From: Cymodocea nodosa
Taxonomy: Eukaryota; Streptophyta; Magnoliopsida; Alismatales; Cymodoceaceae
Direction of reading: 5' to 3'
Assembly (NCBI GenBank): GCA_036874045.1
Contig: CM072342.1
Span: 9,139,501 to 9,203,500 of the forward strand
DNA length: 64,000 bases
Below are positions 34,961 through 48,318 of this stretch, piece after piece; the first letter of the stretch is position 1, and every line of letters starts with the position of its first letter. A program made the translations under genes and the position numbers. A model generated the notes under the pieces. The model searched no databases, was not told the DNA's origin, and saw only the letters and a list, made by a program, of their open reading frames with translations.

Positions 34961-35144
34961 CTAGTTAATAGTCTTTGATATAAAATTGATACCAACATAA
35001 TTAAATTAGAGCTTGTTTTACCTTCTTTGATTTTAAACAAAAATAAATATCTGAGCATAGGTTTAACTTGATTGATTTTAGGCTCAATTGATATTGAATG
35101 TTTAAATTGTTTAAAATCTAATAGGTTGAAAAATCTATGGTTAG

Positions 35145-35911
35145 ATGGCTACTAGAAATGGTAATTTTTCTTTGTATGAAGGCTAAAATCTTAACTATCC
35201 TCATTTATTTGATGGAATACATTTTAAATATTGGAAATATAAGATGACAATCTTTCTTCAAAGTATAGATCATAAGTTATGGTTTATGATTTCTAAATCA
35301 TATACTTCGTTAACTACTCCTTATAATACTTGAACTGTTATTGAAAAAGAGAATGAAACCTTAAATGCAAAAGGCTTAAATATCTTATTTTATGCATTAA
35401 CTTATGAATAGTTCAATAAAATGTCGGCATATAAATCTACTTATGAGGTGAGGCATGCGTTAGAAGTTTCATATGAAGGTACTTCTCAAGTTAAAGAGAT
35501 TAAGATTAATATGTTAATTCATTAATATAAACTCTTTAAGATGTATAATAATGAAAGTATTTCTAAGATGTTTTCCAGATTCCTAGATATAATAAATTCT
35601 TTAAAATGCCTAAGATTGAACAAAAAGATTTGGTAAGAAAAATTCTCAAATCTCTAAGTTCTAAATGGTCTCAAAAAGTATCTTCAATTGAGGAATCACA
35701 AGACTTAAATATTTAGAGGAAGGACTTATATAGAGGAAGCTTTATTTGATGAGAATTAGATAGTAGCAATGCAAGATGAACTGAATCAATTCATTAGAAA
35801 TGATGTTTGAGATTTAGTCTATCCATTAGAATATCAATTCATAATTGGTACAAAATGGATCTTCAAAAACAAAACTGATGAGACTAGGCAAGTTATTAAA
35901 AATAAAGCTAT
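35145..35911 (+). pseudogene. Gag and RT remnants of the outer Sirevirus
   Basis: Gag begins at the ATG at 35145 (MATRNGNFSLYEG, then a stop at a Gln codon) and aligns with 25276-25850, with stops and a one-codon loss. At about 35717 it jumps directly to a short RT segment containing VAMQDELNQFIRNDV and IIGTKWIFKNKTDE, the sequence that precedes RT motif 1 in Copia. Roughly 3 kb of gag-pol is missing. The RT segment ends near 35911, where minus-strand sequence begins. Confidence 0.8.
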
Positions 35912-38246
35912 ATTAATTGTTGCTGTTGCTGTTGTGACTGTGTTTGCCTATCTTGTTGTTGTTGTTGTTAGACTACAGGTGTATCTACTTCTTAGTATTT
36001 TTGGAGTTCCTTTGCAGAGAAAGATCTTGACTTTAATCTTTTCTATGGCTAAGGTGTAATATCTGTTTGACTTGCCACAATTCTCAAAATCGTATCACTA
36101 TAAAATAATTTACTCTACAAATGTAAGATATGAGAAACAAAAATATCATATCAGTTCACCTGTATATGGTTAATTAATGCATACATAGCATAAAGACAAC
36201 ATCTGCCAACTTCTGCACCATGACCAAACCCTTGAAACACTGAAGCATGTAGTATTTTTGCAATAAAACATGCTTGGCCATTTAAATCATTTAGTAATCT
36301 CATTGGTTTGTTGGTAGTTGGATCTTTGGCTAAACTTTGAATGTCCCATCCCAATTGATAAACCTGTTTTATTTCTGATAATTTAACTCCATTTATCAGA
36401 CCAAGTATTTGATAAAGTAAATCTAGAGTTAAATATATGTCATTTTCTTGTATATTGGAAACAAGAATACCTTCTTCTACTGTTAAGTTTGAGTAAAAAC
36501 AACTGATAAGTTCAGGTATAACAAGATGGCTTGGCTGTTGTAGAAGTGGAGTCAACAAGCCTTGAAATTCAAACATTTCTCGTATATGTGCCATTCCTTC
36601 AAACTTAACTAGTCTTGAGTATAAAACTGTAAAAGTTTTATATGTTTGAAATTTTTCATAACAATAACTATTTCTGAACCATAATAATGTATTTCATGTA
36701 AACTCTGTTCAAGATTAGGTATTTTCTGGTCATGATGTTCTGATCTGGGATAGGTTTCAAAATTATCAACAGTATCTATATTTTCAGAGCTTTCAGAATT
36801 GGTGGAATTTCTATCAAAGCTGGTATAAATGTTTGAAATATCTGTTATTATCGTATCAATAATCTACTGAAATTCTTCTATTTGTTCTTCTTGAGACATA
36901 TGAGTAGCAACAGTCTCTATATCAATCTATCTATCAGCAACATTTATATCTATGATTGATTTATACAATTGTCTTTGTTGGAAAGAATGTTCTATAATAG
37001 ATTCATTATGTACTTTTGAAATTTCTATACTTGAGACATTGGTAGTGTGATATTTAATTTGTAACTGTGTATGTTGTTGATTATATACATTTATCAACAA
37101 GTATATTATATACTGTAACAGACATAACCATATGTATAAACTGTAGTATAAGCAGCTATACCAAAAATCAAAAGTTTCTATCCGAGATATAGTTAGAGGA
37201 AGAATATTTGTACATTCCTCTTTAGATGAAATATCTTCAACATTCATAGACTTAGTGTCTATATCATCAAAAATATCATCAAAATTGATATCATCTGTAT
37301 ATGTATCATAAAAATTTCCTACATGTTCTCTTTTCATAGGAAAAGAATGTGTGCTTGCAGCATGATGTGAAAAATTGTCCATTGTATTAGAAGATATATT
37401 ATGCACTAATGTGACACAATACCTTAGAGTGTATGCAAATCCAATATTTGTCACATCTCTTGGGATTCCTGACACAAATGTCTGTCCAGCTACTGTAATG
37501 GAACATAGTTTTCCATTTTTCAATGATTCTTCTTTTTGCTACATTATTCCTTCTACACCTACAATTAGTCTAAAATACTCTAACGTCTTTTTCTTTTTTC
37601 GATTATATGTCTACAGTGTTTCTGGTTGTTCAGGAGGTTCTAAAATTTTCTTAATTTCTCCTATTAAAGGCACCTATGGTTGTGATGGTCCTTCACTATG
37701 ATGCCTAGGTGGTAATAATAGAATATAGAGTTTTAAGCTCTCAACCTCTGCCATTTTAAGTTGATAAACTTTTTGTCCTTCACTTCGAAGACCTATTTTC
37801 CTAATGGCAGTTTTTTGTTCATCTATATACTGTTGAATGTCATCTAAAATAGCTGGGGGAAAATAATGTTGGGAATACAAAGATTCTAATTCCCTATTTG
37901 CATTTTCTATCATTGGTCCCCATTTCTTCCCATAGTAAGTTATAGACTGTACCGATTTTTTAGGTATATGTCTAGAACTTGTAACAATCGTAGGGTTAGG
38001 TTGTAAAGTTTGTTTCCATAGTTGTAATGCGGAAAGTTTAGTTTGTTTTAGTCTAAACTATGTTTCAGCATAATTGTGAATAAACTTCCAACAGAAATTT
38101 TTCTCGTCTTGAAGAGCTTTTCTAATTTCATGTAGTATTTCATTTGCAAAAGTGTACCTTGAGTAGATGTTGTTGATTTCACTTTGCATTTTCTAAAGTT
38201 CCAACTCTCTTTTCTGCACTTTTGTCATTCTACCACATCCTGACAT
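35912..38246 (-). pseudogene. Additional ORF of Sirevirus family 1, minus-strand copy A
   Basis: On the minus strand it starts at the ATG at 38244-38246 (MSGCGRMTKVQKRELELQ). It has YFPPAILDDIQQYIDEQKTA and KIGLRSEGQKVYQLKM (37674-37913), then a 198-residue open segment (36927-37523) containing the hydrophobic stretch YIWLCLLQYIIYLLINVY at about 37080-37145. The C-terminal domain is open at 36151-36594 with SCFYSNLTVEEG and KQVYQLGWDIQSLAK. A stop or frameshift occurs near 37540 and several stops between 36595 and 36925. The ORF is cut within the Gln-rich tail at about 35912. This copy keeps the 0.6-kb part missing from 18757-20785. Confidence 0.82.
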
Positions 38247-40095
38247 TGTTGATTAAGCTTCGCTGTGCACTATAGAACTTAGTGGAAGTAAAGATTATGA
38301 AACTAGGGTTTTACCAAGGTAGAAACACAAAAGGTTGTTAGTAAAACATTTATAACTATTCGAGTTTATAAATGGATAAACAGATTCAATCATTGAAATC
38401 ATAAATATAAGATCTGTTACTAATAAATAACTCAAGTGCTTGCAATAAGTGTACGAGTTTTCCAACCGACAAATGCAGAATACTTAGCATAACTGTTCAT
38501 AAAAAAAAAATATAACTTTGGGCTAAGTGAAAAAGTGAGAAAACTCGAATACTTATGATAACTATTCGAGTTTTGTGAGTAGTAAAGCACATAACTATAC
38601 GACAAACAGGAATAGTTATTGTCAGAGATTAAGTCTTTCAGAAAAATATAATAATATTAAGTTAACTGTTCGAGTTTCTTGAATGGATAGGTGTGAAAGT
38701 CGAAGAGTTAAATATAACTGTTTGAGTTTCAACTGAGACATAATAAAGCAATGAAATTCAACACGCGCATAATTCTTACTTAAGGTGTTCAGAGATTTTT
38801 GGATACTTATCCAATGCTTAGATGCATTTCAGAGAGTTACCAAATAACTTATCGAACATTCACTTAAGATATGCATTTAGGCTTCGACACATGTACTTCA
38901 GGAAATAATAAAATATTCTAATAACCGTTTAAAACATAACTGTGCGATATACAATATAGTCTTCCGAAATCATAGAAAATTCAGATACTTAAGAATTAAA
39001 AAGCTTGTACTTTACCGATAGTGCAGAAATGTACTGAATTAATGTTAATTTCCTGAAATTATGTAGATTCTTTCATGAAAACATATAATAGTTCATAAGA
39101 GTTGAATTATTATATGAGAAATTGCTCCCCCTACATAAATATAGTGTAAAGAATCTTTAGCTTACTTAAATTGGGTTGCCAAGCCCTTAATGGATTTGAG
39201 TCTCTCTAGTATTTATTATTTATTTATTTCTTTTAAAATATGAATTAAATACAAAAATAAGTAGTAGATTTAACAATTTAGACTTTCTAGGTTTTATCTA
39301 ATTCAGTTTACAAAAGATAATTCATAGAGATATACCTTAAAGAACTTAAAAGAATTCAATAATGAGTACACAAACTTAAGATAATAAATATCGTACATTA
39401 TGTGTAAAGAGTAGATAATAATAAGGAAAAATAACAAAGATTATATGCACAGATTATGACAGGATTATTATAACACCTTGAAAATAAATTAAGCTTGAGT
39501 ACAATTCACCCCTTTTTTTTATAAATATATATATATACTTTATGTATTACCTCCCACAATATCATCTTTTTACGTGATCACAATTACTTGCTTAGGGGAA
39601 AGATAACCAGTTACTCAATGACAAGTGAGAATAGGTAATTTTTTTTTTATTTTTAATATAATCTGAATTACGTACAAAATGAGTTTTCAGTCAGCACATC
39701 CCAAACTAGTTGGTTTAAGTGACTAGGGTTTAAGATCCCCCAATGGACTTAATTACTCAAATAATTGTAGACAAAAAAAAATGAAACAAGACAGTAAATT
39801 AAATTAGAGGCAACCGCAAGACTTAATTTTTCTCACAGAATGTTAATAACTTTCCTTTAATAAACAATACATACTTTCTATATATTTTCCTATTAAAATC
39901 TCTGTAATAGCATATACATAAGTAACAAAAATACAGTTGGCACTCATATTGAATTAAATTAACTTTCCTTAAGTAATCTTTTCTGAATTTTTATTAAATA
40001 AATTGACTTTAATAAAAATCAGAAATTCATAAATTCTTAACTGCTAGAAAACGGTAATTCGAAAATAGATATTTTGTTTTGTTTTTGTTTTTTTT
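38247..40095 (-). other. Post-pol spacer, minus-strand copy
   Basis: No gene. Read on the minus strand it matches 52900-54053 and then goes on to the ORF start. It contains CTCGAATAGTTA-type half-sites (38400-38750), a polypurine motif at about 39125 (minus) and A-rich runs. It ends at 40095 in a poly-T/poly-A stretch, directly joined to plus-strand gag. Confidence 0.75.
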
Positions 40096-41730
40096 AGTAC
40101 ATAAATATGAGCTTTTTAAAATGCACGAAAATGAATGTATCTCTGACATGTTTTCCTGTTTTCTTGAGAATGTAAATTCATTAAAATCTTTAGGCAAGAA
40201 ATTCGAGGAAAAAGACTTGGTAAGAAAGATCCTTAGATCTTTAACTAAAATTTGGGCTTAAAAGACAACATCTATTGAAGAGTCCAAAGATTTCAATACA
40301 TATACTCTCGATGATCTCATAGGAAATCTGATAGCCTATGAAGTACAACATTTAGATCCAAAAGAGAAAAAACCTAGAAGGGATCTAGTTTTTGAGGCTG
40401 ATAAAGTCTCAAAAGACACTAGTGATTCTAATGATGATTTACTGTTGTTGACTAGAAAATTTAGAAATCTATTGAAGAAACGTAGGAACTTCAGGTCAGC
40501 AAAGACATCTAGAGATATAGAGAAGAATTCATTCACGAAAGACAAAATCATATACTACAAGTGAAATAGACTGGGTCACTTTCAAACTGATTGTTCACTC
40601 AATAAAGATAAGAAGAATTCAATGAGGAATTTTAGGAGTAAGAAATTCAGAAAGAGAAGGGCACTTAAAGTAACACAAGATGACTCTTCAGCTTCACAAA
40701 GTGAAGAAACAAAGGATTTAACATTAGACAATGAATCTTCATCAACGTCAGATTCAGAAGAAAATTTGGCAAATGTATGCTTTATGGCAAAATCTAGTGA
40801 GGTATCCTTTGATCAAAATGCTAGTTTTGATGGATTATTTATTGAATACAATAGACTGGCCAGAAAATATAAGAAAGTAAAAATAGAAGGAAAGAACACT
40901 AGGAAAATGCTAGATGAATCTGAATATAAGGTTGATTTTCTAAACTCTACGTTGAATAAATTTAAAGAAGAAAATCAAAGGCATGCATAGGAAATTTTAA
41001 AGTTTACTGCAATAGAAAGATAATTGCAAGCTAATTATGAAAATTTAATTACTGATAAGAAGAAAATGATATGTGAAATTGAAAAACTGGAACTGACTAT
41101 TAATGATTTAAATTAAGAAATTTATATGTTAAAGATTAAGGTTTGCAATCAAAAGGCTATATTAAGTAAATGGAATAATAGTCAAACTATAACAAATGAA
41201 CTTAGTAGTAAAATATCAAATGTAGAAAAACATGGTATTGGTTTAAACGATACATCTTCTGTAAATTATATATTGCATGATGGTATACTAAAAATAATGT
41301 CTTTATTTCCAGTACTAAGAATAGTAAGAAAAAAACTATTCCGTGTGTAATTAAAAAGGGAGAAAAATATGTGCAAATTGATAAAATGCAGCATATAAAT
41401 GATAGCACACAATGCAAGAATGTCAAAAGAAATTTTCAGAAAAATCAAGCTAAGTCATTTGAGAATCTTAATATTCGTGATCAATTTTCTTCATATTTAA
41501 AGAATATCGGATATTGGAAATCAAATAATGTCAGAAATGAAAATTTCAACTCTGGTTTACATAGAGATAAATGTTCTGATAATTATAACACAAAGAGAAA
41601 GAAATGCAAAAATAATTATCAGAAAATAGATAAGTTGAAGTCTAAAGATACGGATTATTTTGATATGACTCTCTCTAAAATTCTTGGACCCACTCAAAAA
41701 TGGGTTCCAAGAGATAAAATCTCTTTTTGA
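40096..41730 (+). pseudogene. Copia gag, N-terminally truncated
   Basis: It begins abruptly at VHKYELFKMHENECISDMFS and goes on to DDLIGNLIAYEVQ. The CCHC knuckle is damaged: YYK, stop, NRLGHFQTDC, so the first two Cys are lost. A Ser/Glu-rich stretch and a long coiled coil follow, ending in LGPTQKWVPRD, the usual lead-in to the protease. The frame changes between 41100 and 41371. The missing N-terminal part resembles 54054-54258, and the two pieces would be almost contiguous. Confidence 0.82.
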
Positions 41731-41745
41731 CTGTTTTGTAGGTAC

Positions 41746-43402
41746 ACAAATCAAAATGGATAATGGACAGAGGAGCATCCAACCACATGACTGGAGATGT
41801 ACGATTACTTACAGAATTAACAAAGACCAAGAACGGACAAGTTACCTTTGGAAATAAAAGCAAAACAAATATCCTTGGGTTTGGCAATGTTCAAGTAACT
41901 GAGAAATGCTTTATAAATGATGTCTTATTAGTGGAAAACTTAGGTTTTAATTTATTGAGTGTTCCTGTTTTAATGAAGTTTTACAAAGTAATTTTTGAAA
42001 AAGATTCCTGTAAAATTATGGACATGTGTACAAACGAAATTTTATTCACTACATACAAGAAAGGATCTGTTTGTATTCTAAATTTGCCTTCTGATATTAT
42101 TATAGACAATGCTTGCTTAATTGCAAAATCAGATGAAGTTATTTTATGGCATAGAAGGCTAGGACACTCAAACTTAAAATTATTACAAAAGCTGTCTAAA
42201 AAGAATCTAGTTAGAGGTTTACCTACTAGTATTAAGTACTCGAAAGAGTTTATGTGTGATGCATGTCAACTAGGTAAATTACATAAAACATCCTTTAAAA
42301 GTTTAAATGAAATAACAAGCAAAAGAGTATTAGAACTAGTGCATATGGATTTATTTGGACCTACTAGGACAACTAGTCTAGGAGGTAAACATTATGTTTT
42401 TGTACTAGTTGATGACTATTCTAGATTTACTTGGGTCTATTTTCAAGCTAATAAAACTGAAGTTTTTGAAATATTTAAGATATTCTGTAATAAAGTTCAG
42501 AATGAGCAAAATGTTAAAATTCAAAAACTTAGGAGTGATCATGGTACAGAATTTGATAATGATCAAATGGACATCTTTTGTGAAGAATTAGACATAGATC
42601 ATAGGTACTCATTTCCAAGAGCTCCTTCACAAAATGGAATAGTAGAACGTAAAAACAGATCACTTCAGGAAATGTCCAGAACAATATTAAATGAGAATAA
42701 GTTACCCCTATTTCTCTAGGTAGAAGCAGTTCATACAGCATGCTATGTTATAAATAGAGTACATCTAAGACCAATTTTAGATAAAACTCCTTATGAGATA
42801 TAACAAGGTTCTCAAAATAAGTTATTTAAAACACTTTTGTTGTAAGTGTTTTATTTTAAACACTAAGGAACGAAGAGACAAATTTAGAGCCAAATCAGAT
42901 GATGGTATTTTTGTTGGTTATTCCATTAGAAGTAAGGCATATAGAGTTTATAATAAATCAACAAAAACCATTAAGGAAACCCTACATGTAAAATTTCATG
43001 AAAATTCTCATTTGGATGTTAGACATGTTGAAAACTTTGATTCAGAAATTCTCCCAGAAGAGGTACCAAATGATGTTGATAGAGAAATTAAGAGATTATC
43101 TCACAGAATAAGAAATATAAACTTAAATGATGAAAATTTAGAAGAAAATAATGTCATACATATAGAAAATATGGAACAACATAGAAATTAGCGTTATGCT
43201 TCATCTCATCCTATCGCTCAGTTAATAGGTGATCCTAATCAAGGAGTTAGGACTAGGTCATCAGTAGTCAACATTTGTGGTGCTTATTCATTTGTTTCTT
43301 TACTAGAACCTAAGAAAATTGAAGATGCCTTAGAAGATGAATTTTGGTATTTAGCTATGCAAGATGAGCTAAATCAATTTATAAGAAATGAGGTATGGGA
43401 TT
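41746..43402 (+). pseudogene. Copia pol, 5' half: protease and integrase
   Basis: The open segment 41763-42719 holds the protease start WIMDRGASNHMTGD, in which the catalytic DSG is DRG, then the GAG-pre-integrase motif LWHRRLGHSNLKLLQKL and the integrase core with HMDLFGPTRT (first Asp), LRSDHGTEF (second Asp) and SQNGIVERKNRS (Glu). Position 42717 is TAG where Trp is usual. Near 42830 a frameshift precedes CCKCFILNTKERRDKF. The frame is then open to about 43400, ending NEVWDL, where a whole element is inserted at 43403. Pol resumes at 51397. Confidence 0.88.
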
Positions 43403-44912
43403 TGTTAGGACCTTAAGGCTTACCAGAGGGGGGGTGAATAGTAAAAATTCGTTTCTTAACAATTTAGAGGTAGTTTAATGTAAAGTGATAGCAAACATAT
43501 AATAAGGAAATCACACAGAGATTTTAGGTGGTTCACCACTAACGGCTAGTCCACCCCCAAGGGATACTTGGGCTTCACTAAACTCTTGCAAATGTACAAT
43601 CACTTGCTTTAAGGTTTAAGCAAGAACCAACTAACCATTCACTTGAGCTTCCTTATGGAAGCTTCAATCAATCCTTTTACTGAAGTTTTAATCCGTGTAC
43701 TTCAGTAAACACTATCTTGTGAACAACAGAGTTGAATGCGTGATGAACTTCTACAATTTGATCTACAAGTGTTGAAGATGATTTGATCTCTAAAGCTTTT
43801 GTTCTGTTGAGCTTGGTGTGAGTATATGTATGAGCAAAGCGCTGCTTAAATCCGTTGTTTGTATTTTGTATATATACCTGATATGTACAACGATCATATT
43901 TTCTTCCAATGGATGTATTCTACTGTACTTGATTAGACTCCAGTCCCAATATAGTAAGTTACCGTTCAGAAAATCATTTCAAGATATCTTACTAATTTCC
44001 CTATCCTTTCGGACAGTTAGCTATGCAACTCTCCGAAGAGTATCTGTAACTCACCGAAAGATCACTTAACCTTTACTACCTGGTAGGATTCTAGAATATT
44101 TACTATGAGCTGCCATTCAATCAGATACTTATAACTGTAACTCACCGAACAGTTATATACCTATCGGATAGTTTGTCTTTGTTAACTTTCCGATTGCTTT
44201 AATTCAGCACGTGCATAAAGGCTGACTTAAGTTTCAGATGGTTAGCCCTGTAACTCACTGAAACGCTTCAGGATTTCGGATAGTTATCTTTCTAACTCTT
44301 CGAAAACTTATTTGTAATTCTTTCTGGAATTCTGCACGTGGGAAATTCAATGACTTAAGTTTCGAATGATTATCCCTATAACTCACCAAAATGCTTTAGG
44401 ATTTTGGATAGTTAACTTTCTAACTCTCCGAACACTTATTTGCACTTCTTTCTGGAATTCTACACATGGGAAATTCAATGACTTAAGTTTCGGAAAGTTA
44501 TACCTGTAACTTACCGAAAAACTCGAATAGTTTTCTAACTCTCTGAAAAGAAAACTCGGATAGTTATCTAACTCTTCGACAAGTCCTTTAAGCTTCCATT
44601 CTGTATTTCTGCACGTGGTTTATTGAATGACTTAACTTTCAGATAGTTATACCTGTAACTCTCCGAAAAGTCCTTTAAGCTTCCAGATAGTTAACTCCTT
44701 AACTATTCGATCATTCAATCCTCCTTAACTTGAGAATTACACCTCTTAACTGTTCGAATTTCTGCAACAGCATATTCTAAGATTTACTGCCACCTGTTTG
44801 CTGCTTCGATTTGTCTGTCTTCTGATCTTTTTGCTGTACAGACTAATCCTGATAAATACAATTCAAAACCTTACATTGATTTTTGCATTATCAAAATCTA
44901 GAGGTCCTTTTA
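43403..44912 (-). repeat. 3' LTR of the nested family-3 element (1510 bp)
   Basis: On the plus strand it runs from TGTTAGGACCTTAAGGC to AGAGGTCCTTTTA, so in element orientation it starts TAAAAGGACC and ends GGTCCTAACA: the usual 5' TG is TA in both LTRs. It contains CACGTG at 44208, 44335 and 44612 and many half-sites, for example CGGATAGTTA, two bases, TAACTCTTCG at 44557-44578. The 83-residue ORF at 43818-44069 is not a gene. Confidence 0.9.
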
Positions 44913-45265
44913 ATCTCCTCCTTTTTGATAATGGCAAAAACCTTACAATGTATTACATGTATTTCTCTCCCTATATATCTATATAGAAAAGCACACGAGG
45001 AAAGTAGAATAATGTAAATTTAAAGATTTCCCCTGATTTTCTGAAACCACTCCCCCTGAATTTCTCCCCCTACTTTACTGTAGCTTTGCTTACCAAATTA
45101 TGATATTTCTCCCTCTTTTTTGCCAATTGTCAAAAAGAAGTGAGAAGATAGATATTGAGTTGGTGGAGCAATTATAGTTGAGTAAAAAAAATGTCTAAGA
45201 TGCTGCAAAACAGAGAAATTAGTAGAACAAGCTTCTAGTAGTGAGCTTAGAGAGTAGATATGAAA
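44913..45265 (-). other. Polypurine-tract cluster of the family-3 element
   Basis: In element orientation, AAAGGAGGAGAT abuts the 3' LTR. Further runs (GTAGGGGGAGAAATT and CAGGGGGAGTGG near 45045-45075, AAAAAGAGGGAGAAAT near 45105) lie between it and the pol stop. This multiple-tract layout fits Sireviruses. Confidence 0.8.
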
Positions 45266-48200
45266 TTATAAATCATATAAAGAACAAATCCCTAAATTTC
45301 GTCTAATATGATTAAATGTAGCTTCAGATAATGGTTTGGTGAAGATATCTGCAAGTTGTTCTTTAGTAGAGACATATTCTAAGGAAATATGACCTTTTTC
45401 AACATGGTCTCTTAAAAATTGGTGCCTATTCTTGATATGTTTTGCTCTAGAGTGTAGTACTGTGTTTTTGGAGAGATTGATTGCACTACTGCTATCATAG
45501 TAAATAATGGTATTTTAAAAATTTAGCTTATAATCTACCAGAGTTTGTTGCATCCATAAGATCTGTGCACAACATAGGCCTGCTGCCATATATTTAGCTT
45601 CATTGGTGGATAGAGCTATAGAGTTTTGTTTCCTGCTGAACCAAGAAATAAGAGAATGACCAAGCAATTGACATGTCCCACTAGTGCTTTTTCGATCTGA
45701 TTTGCATCCTGCATAATCTGCGTCACTATATCTTGCTAAAGTCAATTGATTCTGTGAAGAATAAAATAAGCTAAACTCTTTGGTACCCTGTAGATATTTA
45801 AATATACGTTTAACTGATTTTAAGTGTGATGCTTTTGGAGAGGCTTGATATCTTGCACAAGTACAAACACTAAACATTATATCTGGTCTACTAGCTGTTA
45901 GATACAGAAGTGATCCAATCATACCTCTGTATTTCTTTTGATTCACTAGAATGCTAGAAATGTCTTTATCAAGTTTTTCATTTGAGTTCATAGGAGTACC
46001 TACTGCTTTGGATTTATCCATACTAAATTTTAAGAGAATCTCTTTGCAAAATTTCTCTTGATTCAGGAAAATACCATGTTGAAGTTAATGAATTTGTAAT
46101 CCTAGAAAGAATTTTAATTCTCCCATAAAACTCATCTCAAATTCATTCTTCATTAAGATTTGAAAATCATGACATAGTTTCTCATGTGTGGCACCAAAAA
46201 TGATATCATCCACGTAGATTTGAATAATCAACATATGAGAGCTTTCAGATTTGATGAATAAGGTGTTGTTTGCAGTTCCTATGTTAAACTAATTCTCAAG
46301 AAGGAAACTCTTTAGTTTATCATACCATGCATGTGGTGCTTGCTTCAAACCATAGAGAGCTTTATTCAGTTTGTATACATGGTTTGGATTTTCTCAATCT
46401 TCAAAACCTGGTGGCTGTTCTACATATACTTCTTGCAGAATGCCATTAAGAAATGCACTTTTAACATCCATTTGATAAAGCTTGATTTTCATACTGCTTG
46501 CAAAGGCAAGTGACATTCTAATTGCTTTAAGTCTTGCAATAGGTGCAAAAGTTTCTTCATAGTCGATTCCTTCCTGTTGGTTGTATCCCTGAGCAACAAG
46601 TCTAGCTTTATTTCTGATAATACTACCATTATTGTCAAGTTTGTTCTTAAACACCCATTTAGTACCAATAATTGATTTTTCGATGGGCCTTTCAATCAAG
46701 TTTCAGACTTCATTTTTCTTGAACTGATTTAGTTCCTCTTGCATGGCCATGATCCAATATTCATCATTGCAGGCATCTTCAACTGTTGAAGGTTCAAGTT
46801 CAGACACAAAAGCACAATAATTACAAATATTTTGAATTTTGCTTCTTGTTTGAACACCTTGATTTATATTCCCAATAATTTGTCTAATGGGATGTTTAAA
46901 CTTTGTCTTCCATGCTTTTTCTGTCTTAGTAGATGTTGGCAGTGATGAACTATCCTTTTTCTAAGGAATTTTCTGATTTGTTACTTCACTTTCATTGTCT
47001 ATTGTTAGCTTCTTCAATTTTCCTACCATATCTTCATCAAAGAATACATTTATTGACTCTTCTACTCTCTTTTTTGTTCAAAATAGACCCTGTAGGCCTT
47101 GCTTCTTGAAGAGTATCCAACAAGTAAAGTAGGATCAGATTTTGCATTAAATTTGTCCTTTTGATCCTTTGTATTAAGCACAAAACATCTTGATCCGAAG
47201 ACCTTAAAATATCCAACATTTGGTATTTTACCATACCATAGTTCAAAAGGTGTCTTATGTAGGATAAGTCTAAGATGAGTTCTGTTTATTGAATAATATG
47301 TAGTATTTACAGCTTTAGCCCCTAGAGACTTTGGTAGATCAGATGCATTAAGAATTGTCCTTGCCATTTCTTGTACTGATCTATTCTTCCTTTCTTCAAC
47401 TCCATTCTGAGCAGGAGTTCTTGGACATGAGAATTCGTGCAGTATGCCAAAAGAATTGCATAATTCTTCAAATTCTGAATTTTTAAATTCACCTCCATGA
47501 TCACTTCTGATCTTCTTCACGGTTGATTCTTTTTCATTTTGAATTCTAATATAGAGATGTTTGAATTCATCACAGGCTTTATTCTTGTGTGTTAAGAAAA
47601 TAACCCAAGTGAATCTTGTATAATCATCAACTACCACTAAGGTATATTTTCTTCCTCCTAAACTGGTTATTTGTGTAGGACCAAACAGGTCCATATGCAA
47701 TAGATCCAATGGTTGACGTGTGGCAATGTCTTCAATACTCTTGTGTGCTGATTTCCTTTGTTTTCCAATTGTACAGTCACTACACAATTTATCTCTCTTG
47801 AATTTGAGCTTAGGCACACCTCTAACAAGATCATGTTTGGTCAATTTTCTTATAAGTCTCATGTTTGCATGATTTAATCTTTTATGCCATAACCATTCAT
47901 CTTCATTAGAAGCAACTAAACATGCATCACTAGATATAATATCATATGGAAATTCCAAAGTATAAATTGAGTTATTTCTATATCCAGTAAATTTAATTTC
48001 ATGTGTATCCTGTTGTAATATAAAACAGTTTTCTGTAGTAAAAAGTATATTGTAACCTTTGTCACATAATTGACCTACACTTAGCAGATTCTGTTTTAAA
48101 CCATTTACATGAAGAACATTTTCTATTTTTCCATTTTCAGATGCAACATTTCCTATGGCAGTAATTCTACATTTTTCATTGTTACCAAACTTAACAGATC

Positions 48201-48318
48201 CTGAATTTATTGACTTAATAGATTCCAAAAGTCTTTTCTTACTTGTCATATGCTTTGAGCAACCACTATCAATGATCCACTTGGACGTTTGAGCTTTCTT
48301 GTCCATGCAGTCCTGCAA
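45266..48318 (-). pseudogene. Copia pol: protease, integrase, RT and RNase H
   Basis: The 418-codon open segment 47062-48318 holds the protease WIIDSGCSKHMT with intact DSG, the GAG-pre-integrase motif WHKRLNHANMRLI, and the integrase D-D-E core (HMDLFGPTQI, IRSDHGGEF, AQNGVEERKNRS). RT follows at 46394-46699 ([23 protein letters not shown]) with YVDD intact at 46205-46216. RNase H is open at 45515-46021 and continues to the end NLGICSLYDL. Interruptions: a frameshift or stop near 47062, a stop just after GFED (46391), several between 46022 and 46393, and one at 45515. This is the best preserved pol in the window, but it needs repair at several sites to be functional. Confidence 0.9.

Noticed and set aside
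43818-44069. ORF of 83 codons conserved in both LTRs (also 50335-50529)
   Set aside because: The conservation is that of the LTR as a whole; the second copy is cut by a stop and the sequence overlaps the hairpin region.
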